From the NCBI RefSeq assembly GCF_023115355.1, contig NZ_CP096019.1, positions 1,736,001 to 1,800,000 of the forward strand: a stretch of 64,000 nt of DNA, read 5' to 3'. The translations under genes were made by a program, and so were the position numbers. The DNA is from Halocatena salina (GTDB lineage Archaea; Halobacteriota; Halobacteria; Halobacteriales; Haloarculaceae). The stretch's first letter is position 1. The number at the start of each line of letters is the position of its first letter. Below are positions 26,803 through 36,229 of the stretch, piece after piece. A model generated the notes under the pieces. It was not told the origin of the DNA. It searched no databases and saw nothing but the letters and a program-made list of their open reading frames with translations.

Positions 26803-28092
26803 TTAGCTCCCGCCGTCCCCAGCCAGCTTCTGGATCGATTCGGCCAATACGTCCACACCGATCCGTAACGAGGACTCGTCCACGTCGAACGTAGCGGTAT
26901 GGTGGCCGCCAGGATGGTCGGTACCGATGCCGACGTAGCCCGCCGTGCCCCCGTTGTCTTGGACGCGTTGCATGAGGTAGGTCGCGTCCTCGCTGCCACC
27001 GAGATCGTCGCGGCGCAACACGGTCTCGACTCCGTCGGTCTCGGTTGCCACGTGTTCGACGACATCCACGATCACGTCGTCGCTTTTCGCGCTCGGAGCA
27101 TCACCTACGGCGTCGATGTCGACCCCACAGCCATGCATCCCGGCGGCGTTCTCGATCACGCGGGTGGCGTGCTCGCGCATGTAGCTTTTGAGCTCGGTCG
27201 TCTCTCCACGTACCTCGCCTTCGAACCGAGCCGTTTCGGGAATGATGTTCGGTGCGCTGCCGCCCTCGACGACTCCGGCGTTGACGCGCGTCGCTCCGTC
27301 CTCGTGGCGCGGGATGGCATAGAGGTTCTCCACGGCGGCCGCTACCGCTTGGATGGCGTTGGTTCCCTCGTTGGGATGACTACCGGCGTGGGCTGATTTG
27401 CCGGTGAACGTCGCCTCGAAATGGTGCACTGCGAGAAATCCATCGATCCCGGCCACGACTTCGCCCGTCGGATGATCGAGACCGATGTGGACAGCAAGCA
27501 GGTGGTCGCAGTCGTCCAACTGGCCGCTTTCGGCTACCGCTTTCCCGCCGCCGATGACCTCCTCTGCGGGTTGGAAAACGACCTTCAGTGTTCCCTCGAA
27601 CGCCGATCCGTTCACGATGGACTCGATGACGCCGATTCCGAACGTGACGTGTGCATCGTGACCACACGCGTGCATCGCGTCGGTCTCGGATCGAAAGCCC
27701 TCGGCCGCAGGAACGTGATCTTCCGACTTGCTTTCCGTTCGTGGGAGGCCGTCGATGTCGACCCGAAGTCCGACCGTCGGCCCATCGCCCGCTCGAACGA
27801 CAGCCAACGCGCCGGTAACTCCGCCTTCCGTTCGGTCGAGGACGTCCTCGCGTGCGCCCGCTTGCTGGGCTGTTTCGTACCACCGATCGATCTCCGCCCG
27901 TTCGGGAACACCGATGCGTGTTTCGGGATCGATAAACTCCGAACCGACGAGCAGCTCGTCCACTCCGATCGCTTCTAGCTCATCGACAATGCGGCTCGTC
28001 GTGTAGAACTCCCGCCATGCAGGTTCTGGGTGACGGTGAAGCTCCCGACGCAGCGACACGAGCCGATCGAACGTCGTGTCTGGGTGAGACAT
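26803..28092 (-). CDS. M20-family amidohydrolase
   Basis: A 429-residue metallo-amidohydrolase of the M20D type (hippurate or IAA-amino-acid hydrolase group). The metal site is visible in ACGHDAHVTFG and PAEEVIGGGKAV, and the lid domain follows (HAGSHPNEGTNAIQAVAA). It would cleave an N-acyl amino acid or a similar amide. The substrate is unknown. The gene converges on etfA, with a 40-nt gap. Confidence 0.88.
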   Translation of the reverse strand: MSHPDTTFDRLVSLRRELHRHPEPAWREFYTTSRIVDELEAIGVDELLVGSEFIDPETRIGVPERAEIDRWYETAQQAGAREDVLDRTEGGVTGALAVVRAGDGPTVGLRVDIDGLPRTESKSEDHVPAAEGFRSETDAMHACGHDAHVTFGIGVIESIVNGSAFEGTLKVVFQPAEEVIGGGKAVAESGQLDDCDHLLAVHIGLDHPTGEVVAGIDGFLAVHHFEATFTGKSAHAGSHPNEGTNAIQAVAAAVENLYAIPRHEDGATRVNAGVVEGGSAPNIIPETARFEGEVRGETTELKSYMREHATRVIENAAGMHGCGVDIDAVGDAPSAKSDDVIVDVVEHVATETDGVETVLRRDDLGGSEDATYLMQRVQDNGGTAGYVGIGTDHPGGHHTATFDVDESSLRIGVDVLAESIQKLAGDGGS

Positions 28093-28151
28093 CTCGTCTT
28101 GCTGGTCGTCTCGAATGGATATAAAACGGGCGCGTGGACAACGCTCTGTAG

Positions 28152-28484
28152 CTACGTGTCGGCTCCACCGCCAGTGATGCGGTCGACATCGGCTTCGACG
28201 TAGATGTCATCGGGAAAATCACGAGCTGCTGTATCGCGGGCGAACTCCCCGTGTCCGAGGATGTGTATCGTTCGCGTGTAGATCGTGTATCGCCACGGAC
28301 GGAACTCCTTTGAATCTCGTCCGGGACATTTCGACTGTGGAACCCGGAGATCTTCCGGTGGCTTCGAGTGGGGACCTTTCAGTTCTACTCCCTTTCGTCG
28401 TGCCGTCTGTTTGATGTCATTCACGACCGAGTCGAGCACATGGCGGTCGCCGCTCGTGAACCGAAGTGTCGTAACGAAAGTCAT
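28152..28484 (-). CDS. S10-like (uS10/mL48 family) small protein
   Basis: A 110-residue protein with an S10-like pattern: MTFVTTLRFTSGDRHVLDSVV, then KGVELKGPHSKPPEDLRVPQ and YTIYTRTIHILGHGEFAR. Haloarchaea often have such an S10 paralogue in addition to the ribosomal protein. I start at MTFVTTL; 13 upstream codons in frame show no conservation. Its role is not known to me. Confidence 0.75.
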   Translation of the reverse strand: MTFVTTLRFTSGDRHVLDSVVNDIKQTARRKGVELKGPHSKPPEDLRVPQSKCPGRDSKEFRPWRYTIYTRTIHILGHGEFARDTAARDFPDDIYVEADVDRITGGGADT

Positions 28485-28594
28485 AGCCGTGACTCCCGGC
28501 GCGAACGATAAAAACACACCCATTGATCGTTTCTCATCGATTACTCCATCAGCGTTACCGACGATTTGGCGCTGCGACGTCCAGCGACCATCGA

Positions 28595-29512
28595 TCAGTC
28601 CTTCTCGACTTGGGCATGCTCGATCAGATCTCGGTAGTGAGTACGGATCGTCATGCTCGTGATATCGGCAACGCTGCTGATCTCCTGTTGAGTGATCCGC
28701 TCACCGGTCAGGCAGGCGCTGGCGTACAGCGCAGCAGCAGCCAACCCTGCTGGATTCTTGCCGCTCGTATACGTGGTGCCAGCGACGGATTCGAGCAGAT
28801 CGTGGGCTTGTCGATGGACTGTTTCGGAGCAGTCTACGCCCGACGCAAAGCGAGGCAGAAACGCCGTCGGATCGGCCGGCTCGATCGCCAGCCCTAACTC
28901 TCCACCGACGGTTCGATAGGCCCGTGCGATCCGATTGCGGTCGACACGGGCGACCGTCGTCACTTCGTCGAGCGTGCGGGGAATGCTTTCCTGACGGGCT
29001 GCCGCGTACACGCCTGCGGCCGCGACACCTTCGATCGACCGCCCGACCAACAACCCCTCATCGAGTGCCCGTCGATAGATGACGCTCGCGGTCTCTCGAA
29101 CGGACTGGGGTAGTCCGAGTGCACTCGCCATCCGATTGATCTCCGTAAACGCCTGTTTGAGGTTGCGCTCCGTGGCATCCCGCGTCCGACACCGCTCGTT
29201 CCACGTTCGAAGCCGTCGCATCTGGTTTCGCTTGCGCGCGCTGAGCTGCCGTCCGGAAGCGTCCCGATCCCGATCGCTGATGAACGTCGACAACCCTTTG
29301 TCGTGCATCGTCATCGATGTCGGTCCGCCGGTGCGCGCGACTTCCGCATACTCACGCGAGTTGTAGGCTGTCCACTCCGGTCCGTGGTCTACGGCCTCTT
29401 CTTCGAGAACGGTGCCACATTCGGTACACACCGTTTCTCCACGGCGCGGATCGGCGACAACTGTCGCGCCGCAGTGAGGACACGATTGCTGAGTTGGGGT
29501 GGCGAGATTCAT
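28595..29512 (-). CDS. tfb: Transcription initiation factor TFB
   Basis: A 305-residue TFIIB homologue. The zinc ribbon has C11, C14, C29 and C32 (CPHC and CTEC). The B-finger region and two cyclin folds follow, the second ending GERITQQEISSVADITSMTIR. It recruits RNA polymerase to TBP-bound promoters. Haloarchaea carry several TFB genes, and this is one of them; which one cannot be told here. I start at MNLATPTQ, close to the zinc ribbon. Upstream is a long A+T-rich gap. Confidence 0.93.
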   Translation of the reverse strand: MNLATPTQQSCPHCGATVVADPRRGETVCTECGTVLEEEAVDHGPEWTAYNSREYAEVARTGGPTSMTMHDKGLSTFISDRDRDASGRQLSARKRNQMRRLRTWNERCRTRDATERNLKQAFTEINRMASALGLPQSVRETASVIYRRALDEGLLVGRSIEGVAAAGVYAAARQESIPRTLDEVTTVARVDRNRIARAYRTVGGELGLAIEPADPTAFLPRFASGVDCSETVHRQAHDLLESVAGTTYTSGKNPAGLAAAALYASACLTGERITQQEISSVADITSMTIRTHYRDLIEHAQVEKD

Positions 29513-30160
29513 ACTGATGAAACAGCCGGTTTCGGTGCCTGTCGGTCGACAGTGTGATTCCATGACGATGCTGTTCGTACTTCGACGCCGCTCCATTCGA
29601 TCATCATCTGACGGCTATTAAACCACCCAAACGATGCCGTATCGATCGGCGTTCTTCTCAACCTGAATCGGTGATTCGTGTATGGTTTGCAAGCCGTTCT
29701 CGTTGATCGACCATCGTCGTGGTTGCTGTATCGGTGAAAAATCATCTTTTTCGAATGATCGTTCTCAATTATTGTCATAGTTCCTGCCTCAACGCTGTCC
29801 AATGGGATGGACTTATCTTCCAGTCTGGTTGATCGGTGTTGCTACATACATTCATTTCAAACATCTTTGTTATCACATTGGTCGAATGATGGTTTACTGT
29901 TGGACGTTTGTCGCTGGCCGTTGTAGTTCATGTAGAACGGTACGTTGAGTGTTATTACGGCGGATATCCTCAGATCTAACGCTCTACAGACTGATTGCTG
30001 ATATGATCTTTTACTGTCCTAATCACTCACCATACTACCTATGAACAGTCTCTATATACTTATATGTCGTCCATTGTTTACCTCTCATTGGTTTTATTCA
30101 TTTACAATAATTCCTATTATTCCCAAACGTTTTCATAGCTATGAGTAATTAAGCATAGCT
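29513..30160. other. A+T-rich gap between tfb and the XRE regulator
   Basis: About 650 nt without a supported gene. The left part (29513-29800) has haloarchaeal-looking composition and may hold the tfb promoter. From about 29800 to 30160 it becomes strongly A+T-rich, unlike the flanking genes. The right end holds paired palindromes next to the regulator start. No RNA fold or transposon end is recognised. Confidence 0.6.
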
Positions 30161-30163
30161 ATG
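30134..30163 (+). promoter_or_regulatory. Paired palindromic operator at the XRE gene start
   Basis: Two perfect 12-bp palindromes, TCATAGCTATGA (30133-30144) and GCATAGCTATGC (30153-30164), share a 10-bp core. Their centres are 20 bp apart, about two DNA turns. The second covers the ATG at 30161 and the first lies where TATA or initiator contacts are expected. This is the layout of a repressor site for a dimeric HTH protein, so autoregulation by the adjacent XRE protein is inferred. Confidence 0.65.
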
Positions 30164-31090
30164 CAAGATCAATTTGAAATCAAAATAGAAGAGAAGTTAT
30201 CCGAACTTCTAGCCATCACAGATGAAAGTAATGCTGAAATTGCGAATGAAGTAGGTGTTTCGTCGTCATCGATCACACAGTATCGGAAAGGTGAGACACG
30301 TCCCAGTTTGGAGAAGCTCGTTGCACTCGCCACGGCGTTGGACGTGAGTCTCGATTATCTCGTACTCGGTGAAGACGAGGAGGGTGACCAGATGGACCCC
30401 GATCCAGTCGTACGGTATATGGATCAATCCTTACAGGACGTGCAGGTTCGAACGGCTCAGCATACGGCTCTCGTGGCCCACGTGGGTCGTCGGCTCTCGC
30501 AGATGCTGGATACGGAGATCGAGCAGTATCTCGAAGAGAATCCAAGCCGACGCCTGTACGCGGGAATCATCGCAGACACCGAGTTGACATCCCTCGAACG
30601 GCACAGCCAAACGACGCGGCTGATGCTCCAGACGCTGCATTACAATCTTCAGGACGACTGCCCGAAGACACCGGGTAGCTTCTTTAAAACTGTTGCTAAT
30701 AACCTGAGTCAAGGACGAGAGTATCAGTATCTGCTCGCGGATACCCCCACGACGGATTGGCCATCGCAGATCGAACAGTTCCGTCGGCTCCTCATCGAAC
30801 AAACCAACAGCGAGGGCATTGTCCGATCTAACTGTAGCTTTCGTGTAACGGACTCTCCGCTGTTTACTGGCTGCGGTATGTACGACCTTGCAGAGGACGA
30901 TCTCGAAAGCGAAGACCCGGTGTTGTATGATTTTCTCACCGAACAAGATTACTTGTACGCAGACGGCCGTGTCGGATATGTTATCTCTCCATCACTCGAT
31001 GTACAGGGGGTCACGATCATGGACAACGACCATCTTACGAACGCGATGCAGTCGTTTGAGACCCTCTGGGAGGAGGCGGATCCGATTTAA
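30161..31090 (+). CDS. XRE-family regulator with large C-terminal domain
   Basis: A 309-residue protein. Residues about 10-65 form an XRE/Cro helix-turn-helix (NAEIANEVGVSSSSITQYRKG). Residues about 90-305 form a separate domain I cannot name, with YAGIIADTELTSLERHSQT, NCSFRVTDSPLFTGCGMYDL and GRVGYVISPSLDVQG. Similar proteins appear to occur in bacteria, which suggests transfer between domains. The first 150 nt are A+T-rich like the gap upstream. Its stop overlaps the end of the convergent B3/B4 gene by 4 nt. The C-terminal domain is probably a ligand or stress sensor, which is inference. Confidence 0.8.
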   Translation: MQDQFEIKIEEKLSELLAITDESNAEIANEVGVSSSSITQYRKGETRPSLEKLVALATALDVSLDYLVLGEDEEGDQMDPDPVVRYMDQSLQDVQVRTAQHTALVAHVGRRLSQMLDTEIEQYLEENPSRRLYAGIIADTELTSLERHSQTTRLMLQTLHYNLQDDCPKTPGSFFKTVANNLSQGREYQYLLADTPTTDWPSQIEQFRRLLIEQTNSEGIVRSNCSFRVTDSPLFTGCGMYDLAEDDLESEDPVLYDFLTEQDYLYADGRVGYVISPSLDVQGVTIMDNDHLTNAMQSFETLWEEADPI

Positions 31091-31797
31091 GGAGAAGCGG
31101 CAACTGAGTCGGCGTCGGCAGCGTCCTGGGTGACGACATCGAGGAACGTCAGCGTGGCGTCCGGACATGTTTCACAGATCAGGTCGTAAGCGCGCCGACA
31201 CACCGCCCGGTTGTCTTCCTCGGAGGTCTCTTCGTTGCCCAGCGATAGCAGTAGCGCCTGTTCGGTCGCTTCAGTAACCCGGTATGCGCCTGCATCCCGA
31301 TCGACTGGACCGAGGATCCCGAGTATCTGTCCGTCGACCTCGTGAAGCACGTCGCCAGCGGTGGCCTGTACCGGCTTTTCGTGGAAGATCGGAAGGATGC
31401 GCTCGCCGCCACTGGCCCGGTGGACGTACACGTCCCCCGACAGCGCCGTCACGTCGTGCATTCCCAGTCCCATCCCCCGCTCGGCGCTAGCGATATTGTA
31501 CGCATCGACCACGTTGTTGTGACGGTTCAACCCTTGCTCTTCTATGAGTCGTATGAGCTGTTCGCCGGCTGGCTCCTGTCCCGGATGTCCGACCGCTTCG
31601 AAAACATCATGGTATGAAGTAACTTCTTTTCTGCTAAGTATTTCCTCCGATTTCGTGTCTATTTTTCTTTCAAGTTCTGTAACATGTTCGTCGAGCTTGG
31701 TCGCCTCAGACCGGACATCAAGCCCATTGATGAGGCATCCGACCGGATTTTTGATCCCTATTTGTCGAACGTCTTCTGTGACAACAATTCGATCCAT
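31087..31797 (-). CDS. B3/B4 (PheT-like tRNA-binding) domain protein
   Basis: A 236-residue protein resembling the B3/B4 domain of phenylalanyl-tRNA synthetase beta chain (COG3382 type). Visible signs are VVDAYNIASAERGMGLGMHDV, GDVYVHRASGGERILPI and ILGILGPVDRDAGAYRVTE. Stand-alone copies are thought to bind or edit tRNA or amino acids, without clear proof. An A+T-rich TATA-like tract (about 31828-31838) lies upstream on the minus strand. It is tail-to-tail with the XRE gene. Confidence 0.8.
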   Translation of the reverse strand: MDRIVVTEDVRQIGIKNPVGCLINGLDVRSEATKLDEHVTELERKIDTKSEEILSRKEVTSYHDVFEAVGHPGQEPAGEQLIRLIEEQGLNRHNNVVDAYNIASAERGMGLGMHDVTALSGDVYVHRASGGERILPIFHEKPVQATAGDVLHEVDGQILGILGPVDRDAGAYRVTEATEQALLLSLGNEETSEEDNRAVCRRAYDLICETCPDATLTFLDVVTQDAADADSVAASP

Positions 31798-31971
31798 CGT
31801 TTCGATCTCTCTGTTTGATTTACTATCAATTATATATTTTGGTAGGTTACTAGATAATACTTATCTTTATTTACTCACTTCGTTATTATAGTAAAATTAC
31901 CATATCCAAAACCCATAGCTACCCTGTGCTGGAAGTTGTCTCACACACTAGGATTCCGCCTACTATCGGCG

Positions 31972-32219
31972 TCAGTCCCGGCTTTCACTGTCGTGTTCCG
32001 ATGCTCGTTCGACGTTCCAACGGCACGCCCACCGGTTCCCGGTCGAAGCTGAGTTTCCGATGTGGGTGGCGGCTCCTCCAGTGTATCATCCATGGGGGAG
32101 TTCTTGATGAAAATGGGTCGGCGGACGATCTCGTGGCCGTCTGCCTGTGGGAGTCGTCGATCGAGTTCGTCTTCAGTGAGGTGATGCGCTCTCCCTTTGC
32201 GACGGTTCCGGCTCACCAC
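31972..32219 (-). pseudogene. IS630-family transposase N-terminal remnant
   Basis: From 32219 the frame reads NRRKGRAHHLTEDELDRRL and IVRRPIFIKN, like the N-terminal HTH of haloarchaeal IS630 transposases. At about 32073 (after DDTLEE) homology shifts to another frame as AATHIGNSASTGNRWACRWN, then reaches a stop at 31972-31974. Only the first part of the gene remains, with one frameshift. No catalytic DDE region or terminal repeats are found nearby. Confidence 0.7.
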
Positions 32220-32256
32220 TCCAGTTTCTCATTCCATCCTACACCGCTTGCCGGTG

Positions 32257-33135
32257 CTATATCCATGGGGCGTCCGGTTCGGATGGTCGTTCCGGTTCGG
32301 TTTCCGCGTCTGGTTTCGATCCGGTTCCGGGATCGGGTCCTCTGCCGTCCGGCGTTTCGGTGTTTTCATCGATGTCGTTCTTGATGGGCTGGATCACTTC
32401 CTGCTCTGCGTTCGGATCGAGAGAGAACAGCGCTGTAACGCCCAATACTGCCAGTGCAAGCGGGATCTGATCGGAGATAACGCCCAACACTGACAACGAG
32501 AGCACCCCGAGAGCGACTGCGCTACCGAAGCGGAAGTAGTCGAGTGAGACGTGTTTACGCAGGGTGTTACCGGCAAGCGCCACTCCAAGCGTGAACCCGA
32601 CGCCGACGACGGCTGCCGCGACACTCCGAGCGATCAACATGGTATCGGTCGTGAACATCAGCTCGGCGTTTCCGGGATCGAGGCTTGCGAGCAGTCCAAG
32701 GCCGATGATGACGCCCGGACTCGGGAGGTATTCTCCGACGGTGGCGCTGGCTGTTTTCGCGGCGATAGCGAGGATTACCAGTGCTGCAAACCGCTCGAAC
32801 GTTTTGAGAACGAGCAGTGATTTGATCGTTGGCGCGAGTGCGGCTTCGACGGCTGCGAGGATGATGATGCCCGTTCCGACCAGCAGAATCGACGTAACCT
32901 GTTCGCGGCGCGTTCCATCCATCTCGGCGAGTACGACCGACAGCGTCGCACTGCCTCCGAACACGAGCAGTCCGACCTCGAGAATACCCGGTATCGTGTT
33001 GACTGCGCCAGCGATGACGAGGGCAGGAAAGATCCCGTCTACGAGCGGCAACGCCAGAACGGTCGTCAACAGCCTCGTACCGGGCCCCACGTGGCGTTCT
33101 AAACGAAGCGCGATCGGATGACGTGACGTACTCAT
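32257..33135 (-). CDS. DUF5794-like haloarchaeal membrane protein
   Basis: A 292-residue protein with about seven hydrophobic segments and a charged, disordered C-terminal tail rich in P, E and D (from about 245). It starts MSTSRHPIALRLERHVGPG and has GLLASLDPGNAELMFTTDTM between helices. It matches the haloarchaeal DUF5794 type. Function unknown; the length is usual. Confidence 0.7.
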   Translation of the reverse strand: MSTSRHPIALRLERHVGPGTRLLTTVLALPLVDGIFPALVIAGAVNTIPGILEVGLLVFGGSATLSVVLAEMDGTRREQVTSILLVGTGIIILAAVEAALAPTIKSLLVLKTFERFAALVILAIAAKTASATVGEYLPSPGVIIGLGLLASLDPGNAELMFTTDTMLIARSVAAAVVGVGFTLGVALAGNTLRKHVSLDYFRFGSAVALGVLSLSVLGVISDQIPLALAVLGVTALFSLDPNAEQEVIQPIKNDIDENTETPDGRGPDPGTGSKPDAETEPERPSEPDAPWI

Positions 33136-33565
33136 TTATTAGATTCGGTAGCCGTGACCACTGGCCAGGGCGTGTCCGTCACGATACCGGGGGCGCAAGC
33201 GAGCCGTCGCGTTGGAGAACGCGTCGAATCGCACTGTATCGGATCGTGTCCCTGTTGGATCGATAAACATCCCTGTCGCAAATCGGAACATACTGAATCC
33301 AGAACAATCGTTTCCGATGCAATCTGCGATGGGACGTTTAGCGTCCATAGGCGTAATAATTGCCGTTTGTATCATAAACGTTGTGTGAGACGCGGACCCA
33401 TTCAACACGCATTTCGATCAGACTCGTCTATTTGTGTTGTAATTCACCCTATTTCAATCGTTTCTGTCTACACGTACAGAAATATCTGTGAATATAGTCG
33501 TTCGTGATCTCGAAATCGTGTGTACGACTCCCAAATCGTATATCGCAGGGGAACAAGCGACGAGC
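33136..33565. other. Intergenic region upstream of aroA
   Basis: A 430-nt gap between the divergent DUF5794 and aroA genes. A minus-strand frame (33139-33408, 89 codons) ends 3 nt before the DUF5794 start but shows no recognisable family. From about 33340 the composition is A+T-rich, and this part probably holds the aroA promoter. Confidence 0.5.
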
Positions 33566-34849
33566 ATGGACGTAACGATCTCACGCTCTTCGGTGTCGGG
33601 CCGCGTTCGTGCACCGCCGTCGAAGAGCTACACCCACCGGGCGATTCTCGCATCGGGATATGCCGACAGTGCAACGGTCCGTCGACCACTCATGAGTGCT
33701 GATACACGGGCGACGATGCGAGCCGTTGAGCAGTACGGTGGTGCCGTGGACGTCACCGACGAGTCGGTAACCATCACCGGTTTCGACGGTCGTCCGGCCG
33801 TTCCAACAGACGTCATCGACTGTGGCAACAGCGGAACGACGACGCGATTAATCACGGCAACGGCGGCGCTGGCTGACGGAATGACGGTCATCACCGGCGA
33901 TCGGTCGCTCCGCTCCCGGCCGCAGGGACCGCTGCTCGATGCGATCGACCAGCTCGGTGGGCGTGCTGAAAGTACCCGTAGCAACGGCCAAGCGCCGCTG
34001 GTGATCCGTGGCCCGATCAACGGCGACGTCGTTTCGATTCCGGGGGACGTATCCTCCCAGTACGTTACTGCGTTGCTGATGGCTGGTGCGGTGACCGCCG
34101 AGGGCATCACGATCGATCTTGAAACCGAGCTCAAATCCGCCCCCTACGTCACCATCACGCAGGAACTGCTCGCAGCGTTCGGTGTCGACACCGACCGAAC
34201 CGAAACGGGCTTTTCGGTACCGGGTGGACAGGCTTACCGACCGGAAGACGGTGAGTACACCGTTCCGGGAGATTTCTCCTCTGCGTCATACCTCCTCGCA
34301 GCGGGAGCAGTGGCCGCTGATGGGTCGTTCGTCGTGGAGGGTCTGGTTCCGAGTGCGCAAGGCGACGTGGCCATCGTGGAGATCCTCGAACGGATGGGTA
34401 CAGACATCAACTGGGATCGGACAGAGGGACGTATCAGCGTCTCCCGGTCGGCGCTTTCCGGCGTTACGGTCGACGTGGGCGACACGCCCGATCTCCTTCC
34501 GACAGTCGCAGTTCTCGGCGCGGCCGCGACGGGTGAGACACAGATCGTGAACTGTGAACACGTCCGGTATAAGGAAACTGATCGCGTGGCGGCCATGGCG
34601 AGCGAATTGGAGAAACTGGGCGTCCGCGTCACTGAGGAACACGATGCGCTCACCATCCACGGCGGTGACTCGACGCTTCGAGGGGCACGCGTCGCTGGCT
34701 ACGACGACCACCGCATCATCATGGCGCTGTCGATCGCAGGACTGTTCGCAGAGGGCGAGACGACGATCGAGGGCGCAGAACACGTCGACGTTTCGTTCCC
34801 CGATTTCTTCGACGTGCTCGATGGAGTCGGTGTGGACGTTCGTCGGTGA
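33566..34849 (+). CDS. aroA: 3-phosphoshikimate 1-carboxyvinyltransferase (EPSP synthase)
   Basis: A 427-residue EPSP synthase, sixth step of the shikimate pathway: phosphoenolpyruvate is added to shikimate 3-phosphate. Motifs are [10 protein letters not shown] near the N-terminus, [35 protein letters not shown] and [11 protein letters not shown] start at MDVTISRSS because conservation starts there; an in-frame upstream ATG adds 26 unlike residues. Unlike many haloarchaea, chorismate synthase does not follow; a VOC gene does. Confidence 0.96.
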   Translation: MDVTISRSSVSGRVRAPPSKSYTHRAILASGYADSATVRRPLMSADTRATMRAVEQYGGAVDVTDESVTITGFDGRPAVPTDVIDCGNSGTTTRLITATAALADGMTVITGDRSLRSRPQGPLLDAIDQLGGRAESTRSNGQAPLVIRGPINGDVVSIPGDVSSQYVTALLMAGAVTAEGITIDLETELKSAPYVTITQELLAAFGVDTDRTETGFSVPGGQAYRPEDGEYTVPGDFSSASYLLAAGAVAADGSFVVEGLVPSAQGDVAIVEILERMGTDINWDRTEGRISVSRSALSGVTVDVGDTPDLLPTVAVLGAAATGETQIVNCEHVRYKETDRVAAMASELEKLGVRVTEEHDALTIHGGDSTLRGARVAGYDDHRIIMALSIAGLFAEGETTIEGAEHVDVSFPDFFDVLDGVGVDVRR

Positions 34850-34899
34850 TCGGGCTGACGGACGCCACGGTTATTTTGCAGCCACCCGATCGACGTGAC

Positions 34900-35460
34900 G
34901 TGACCGACGAACACCTTCCGACGGCGAGAAACGTTCACCACATTGGGCTGACCGTTCCGGATCTGGATGAGGCTCTGGCGTTTTTCGTGGATGCGCTCGG
35001 CTGTGAGGAGCTGTATCGAAAGGGACCGTTCGGCGATCCCGATGGAGATTCGCTGGAGCGACGGTTGGATGTCCATCCCGACGCTACAGCTTCGCTGGCG
35101 ATGGTGCGCTGTGGACCGACGATGAACCTCGAACTGTTCGAGTGGGACGCGCCCGACCAGAACGAGACGCCCACGAACAACGCCGATGTCGGTGCGATGC
35201 ATCTCGCGCTACAGGTCGGGGATATCGACGCAGCCGTCTCTGCGCTGGCTGATCGTCCCGACGTTACGGTGCTCGATGGCCCACACACCAACGAGGACGG
35301 CCCAACAGCAGGGCTGACCTACGTTTACTGCCGGGTAGAGTGGGGACTGTACCTCGAACTGCTCGAAGCGCCCGAATCGATGCCCTACACCGAAGCGACT
35401 GATGGCCGACTGTACGGTCCTGCACCGGCGTGGACGCACCGCCCCGAGCGGTTCGAATGA
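34900..35460 (+). CDS. VOC-superfamily (glyoxalase-like) protein
   Basis: A 186-residue protein with vicinal-oxygen-chelate repeats. The first metal-binding histidine lies in NVHHIGLTVPDLDEALAFF and the second in MHLALQVGDID; a Glu occurs in GLYLELLEAP. Possible roles are a lyase, dioxygenase or isomerase, and the substrate is unclear. I place the start at GTG 34900, next to the conserved part and after a TTATTTT element (34871-34877). A GTG at 34846, overlapping the aroA stop by 4 nt, is the alternative and would imply translational coupling. Confidence 0.75.
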   Translation: MTDEHLPTARNVHHIGLTVPDLDEALAFFVDALGCEELYRKGPFGDPDGDSLERRLDVHPDATASLAMVRCGPTMNLELFEWDAPDQNETPTNNADVGAMHLALQVGDIDAAVSALADRPDVTVLDGPHTNEDGPTAGLTYVYCRVEWGLYLELLEAPESMPYTEATDGRLYGPAPAWTHRPERFE

Positions 35461-35560
35461 GTCGACACCGGCCCCGTCTATTCATCCGAACGAGCAACTG
35501 GTACCGTTCGCCGCTACTGGACTGACTGCAAGCCGGGACTGACCGGGAAGGATAGGGACT

Positions 35561-36229
35561 TCAGGTGAGCCGATCGATGAGATCACTTCCCTCGACGTAG
35601 ACGAGGTCGTGGTGTCGTGCGTACGCCCGCGCACTGGCTGGCGAGCGTTCGGTACCGGTATCGTCGTCGAGCATTTCACAGACGACGACTGCGGGAGGCT
35701 GTCCTGCGGCTTGGGCCAGTGCAACCCCGAATTCAGTGTGTCCTTGTCTGTCAGACAGCAACTCCGGCGCGGCACGGAGCAGATGAACGTGGCCCGGTGC
35801 GTGGAACTGGTGGGCAAAATCGAACGACTCGGGCGATTCGGTGGCTGCCGCGAGCTGGGTAATCGTCAGCGATCGGTCGGCGTCGGTGATCCCGGTGTAC
35901 GTATCGCGGTGGTTCACCGTGAGCGAGAACGAGGACCGATCGTCGTACTCCAGCTCCGGATCCGTTCCCACGGGATGGTCGATGATATCCTGCGCGAACG
36001 GCAGACCGAACGTCTCACAAACTGCATCGGAGAGCGCAACGCACACCAGTCCTCCCGCATCGTTGCGCATTCGAGCGACTGCGCTCGGTGTGACTGCCCC
36101 TGCTGGATACACGAGATCTGTCTCACCCTCTCGATCAGCCGCATCGTGGATCAACACCGGCTCACCACGGCCGAACGCGTTCACAACGTCCTCGACAGCG
36201 TGGTGTGTATCTGGTTCACTTTTCGACAT
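35561..36229 (-). CDS. ribB: 3,4-dihydroxy-2-butanone 4-phosphate synthase
   Basis: A 222-residue enzyme that makes the four-carbon unit of riboflavin from ribulose 5-phosphate. The motifs [11 protein letters not shown] (acidic metal-binding loop), [13 protein letters not shown] and [16 protein letters not shown] are present. It is a RibB-only protein without a GTP cyclohydrolase domain. Its start overlaps the end of rbkR by 14 nt, so the two form one riboflavin operon. Confidence 0.95.
   Translation of the reverse strand: MSKSEPDTHHAVEDVVNAFGRGEPVLIHDAADREGETDLVYPAGAVTPSAVARMRNDAGGLVCVALSDAVCETFGLPFAQDIIDHPVGTDPELEYDDRSSFSLTVNHRDTYTGITDADRSLTITQLAAATESPESFDFAHQFHAPGHVHLLRAAPELLSDRQGHTEFGVALAQAAGQPPAVVVCEMLDDDTGTERSPASARAYARHHDLVYVEGSDLIDRLT

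Noticed and set aside
25539-27065. 508-codon frame antisense to etfB/etfA and part of the M20 gene
   Set aside because: It spans several sure genes on the other strand and shows no protein family features.
31926-32384. 152-codon plus-strand frame over the IS630 remnant
   Set aside because: It is antisense to the recognisable transposase fragment and to the tail of DUF5794; no features of its own.
33139-33408. 89-codon frame just upstream of the DUF5794 gene
   Set aside because: No recognisable family, mixed composition and no clear promoter; kept only as part of the intergenic description.
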